This document shows positions 5,251-5,287 of a DNA stretch of 5,287 bases, piece after piece. Numbering within the stretch: position 1 is the first letter of the stretch; every line of letters starts with the position of its first letter. The notes under the pieces are model-generated. The model was given only the letters and a program-made list of their open reading frames with translations. It ran no database searches and was not told where the DNA came from. Position numbers and translations under genes: made by a program. Source of the DNA: an uncultured Selenomonadaceae bacterium (lineage in GTDB: Bacteria > Bacillota > Negativicutes > Selenomonadales > Selenomonadaceae); assembly GCA_905233965.1 (NCBI GenBank), contig CAJOFG010000090.1, positions 1,266-6,552 on the forward strand, read 5' to 3'.

Positions 5251-5287
5251 AATCCCCTTCACTCCTGCTTAAGCAAATAAAAAATTA

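Noticed and set aside
5266..5275. Palindrome TGCTTAAGCA at the right edge
   Set aside because: Ten bases at the window end, upstream of the minus-strand gene; too short and too near the edge to interpret.

Overview
The window looks like chromosome of a low- to mid-GC member of the Firmicutes. A diderm Negativicutes/Selenomonadales-type host is my best guess, with modest confidence. Reasons: HPr has both His15 and the Ser46 site used by HPr kinase; MurB is the short type II form; Shine-Dalgarno sequences are strong (GGAGG); and a CsoR-type repressor has a Clostridia-like His-rich N-terminus.

Layout. Positions 1-1519 (+ strand) hold a tightly packed run: the end of fabD (fatty-acid synthesis), murB (peptidoglycan precursor synthesis) and a CsoR/FrmR-family metal-sensing repressor, closed by an AT-rich hairpin terminator. 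Positions 1520-3776 (+ strand) hold the general part of the sugar phosphotransferase system. A ~110-nt leader is followed by ptsH (HPr), a GC-rich hairpin with a T-run in the ptsH-ptsI gap, ptsI (Enzyme I), and a strong terminator that could work in both directions. Positions 3777-5287 (- strand) are different in character: a secreted lipoprotein with an alpha/beta-hydrolase (esterase-like) fold, preceded by a small TIGR04076-family protein. Codon use there differs from ptsI, so this part may be an acquired or accessory block.

How the genes work together. PtsI takes phosphate from PEP and passes it to His15 of HPr, which feeds sugar-specific EII permeases; none of these is in the window. The hairpin between ptsH and ptsI would give more HPr than Enzyme I, as many cells need. 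FabD and MurB both serve the cell envelope. The metal-sensing repressor has no obvious metal transporter beside it, so its target is unknown or it regulates its own operon.

I see no CRISPR array, transposase, phage gene, tRNA or rRNA, and no convincing new multi-gene system. The most interesting points are the His-Cys-His-Cys metal-site fingerprint of the repressor, the internal PTS terminator, the unusual residues around the Enzyme I active-site His, and the foreign-looking minus-strand pair.
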